From: Clostridiales bacterium | Lineage (GTDB): Bacteria > Bacillota > Clostridia > Oscillospirales > Oscillospiraceae | Direction of reading: 5' to 3' | Length of the DNA stretch: 14,501 nt | NCBI GenBank assembly: GCA_003525905.1 | Contig: DQIA01000110.1 | Span: 1-14,501 of the forward strand | Shown here: piece by piece, positions 14,428 through 14,501 of the stretch | Layout: each line of letters opens with the position of its first letter | Position numbering within the stretch: the first letter of the stretch is position 1 | Position numbers and translations under genes: made by a program | Notes under the pieces: generated by a model | The model's database searches: none | What the model was told of the DNA's origin: nothing | Seen by the model: only the letters and a program-made list of their open reading frames with translations

Positions 14428-14501
14428 CTGTCGAAAAAAAGCCTCGCAGAGTTTGCGCTCGCAAGCGCAAAGAAAATGGAAATCATTTTCTCCGGCGGCG
14501 T
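14428..14501 (+). repeat. Start of another palindromic intergenic element, cut by the window end
   Basis: It opens with CTGTCGAAAAAAA, close to the CTGTCAAAAAA at the left edge of the element at 8387, and again sits right after a gene-end hairpin. It contains two perfect stems: TTTGCGCT with AGCGCAAA (14452-14459 and 14464-14471), and GAAAATG with CATTTTC (14472-14478 and 14484-14490). The inner sequence differs from family A, so it may be a relative sharing only its end, or unrelated. The far end is outside the window. Confidence 0.5.

Overview
This GC-rich window (roughly 60% GC by eye) looks like a chromosomal housekeeping region of a Gram-positive Clostridia-type bacterium. The evidence is a PolC-type replicative polymerase with the PHP/exonuclease/zinc-knuckle layout, the gene order pyrH-frr-uppS-cdsA-dxr-rseP-ispG typical of Firmicutes, and strong Shine-Dalgarno sequences. 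The GC level, a stand-alone glutaminyl-tRNA synthetase and the style of the intergenic palindromic repeats suggest a gut-type Oscillospiraceae relative. That family placement is an inference. No phage, transposase, CRISPR, toxin or defence genes are visible.

Layout. Positions 1-170 hold a truncated palindromic repeat and a very stable hairpin next to the end of glnS (minus strand, 171-1853). A divergent intergenic region (about 1854-2061) carries one promoter for glnS and one for pyrH. From pyrH to ispG (2062-8264) seven plus-strand genes form one tight operon, with junctions of 1 to 11 nt or a 1-nt overlap except for an 85-nt frr-uppS gap that holds a hairpin. A strong Rho-independent terminator (8281-8317) closes it. 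polC (8598-12914) has its own promoter (8333-8361) and a leader of about 230 nt filled by a 185-bp nested palindromic element. After polC comes a 217-bp foldback repeat, then a uridine phosphorylase-like gene with its own promoter, a small single-pass membrane protein gene, a terminator, and the start of another palindromic repeat at the window edge.

How the genes work together. PyrH makes UDP for nucleotide and cell-wall precursors. Frr recycles ribosomes. Dxr and IspG are two steps of the MEP isoprenoid pathway. UppS uses its products to build the undecaprenyl lipid carrier. CdsA makes CDP-diacylglycerol for phospholipids, and RseP is a membrane site-2 protease. The operon therefore couples translation, pyrimidine supply, isoprenoid and envelope synthesis. 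GlnS charges tRNA-Gln, PolC replicates the chromosome, and the udp-like gene salvages pyrimidine nucleosides.

The genes themselves are conventional. The least explained content is the set of palindromic repeats at transcription-unit boundaries: at least two families, one with an 8-kb-distant inverted copy and one copy inside the transcribed polC leader. No clearly new biological system was found.
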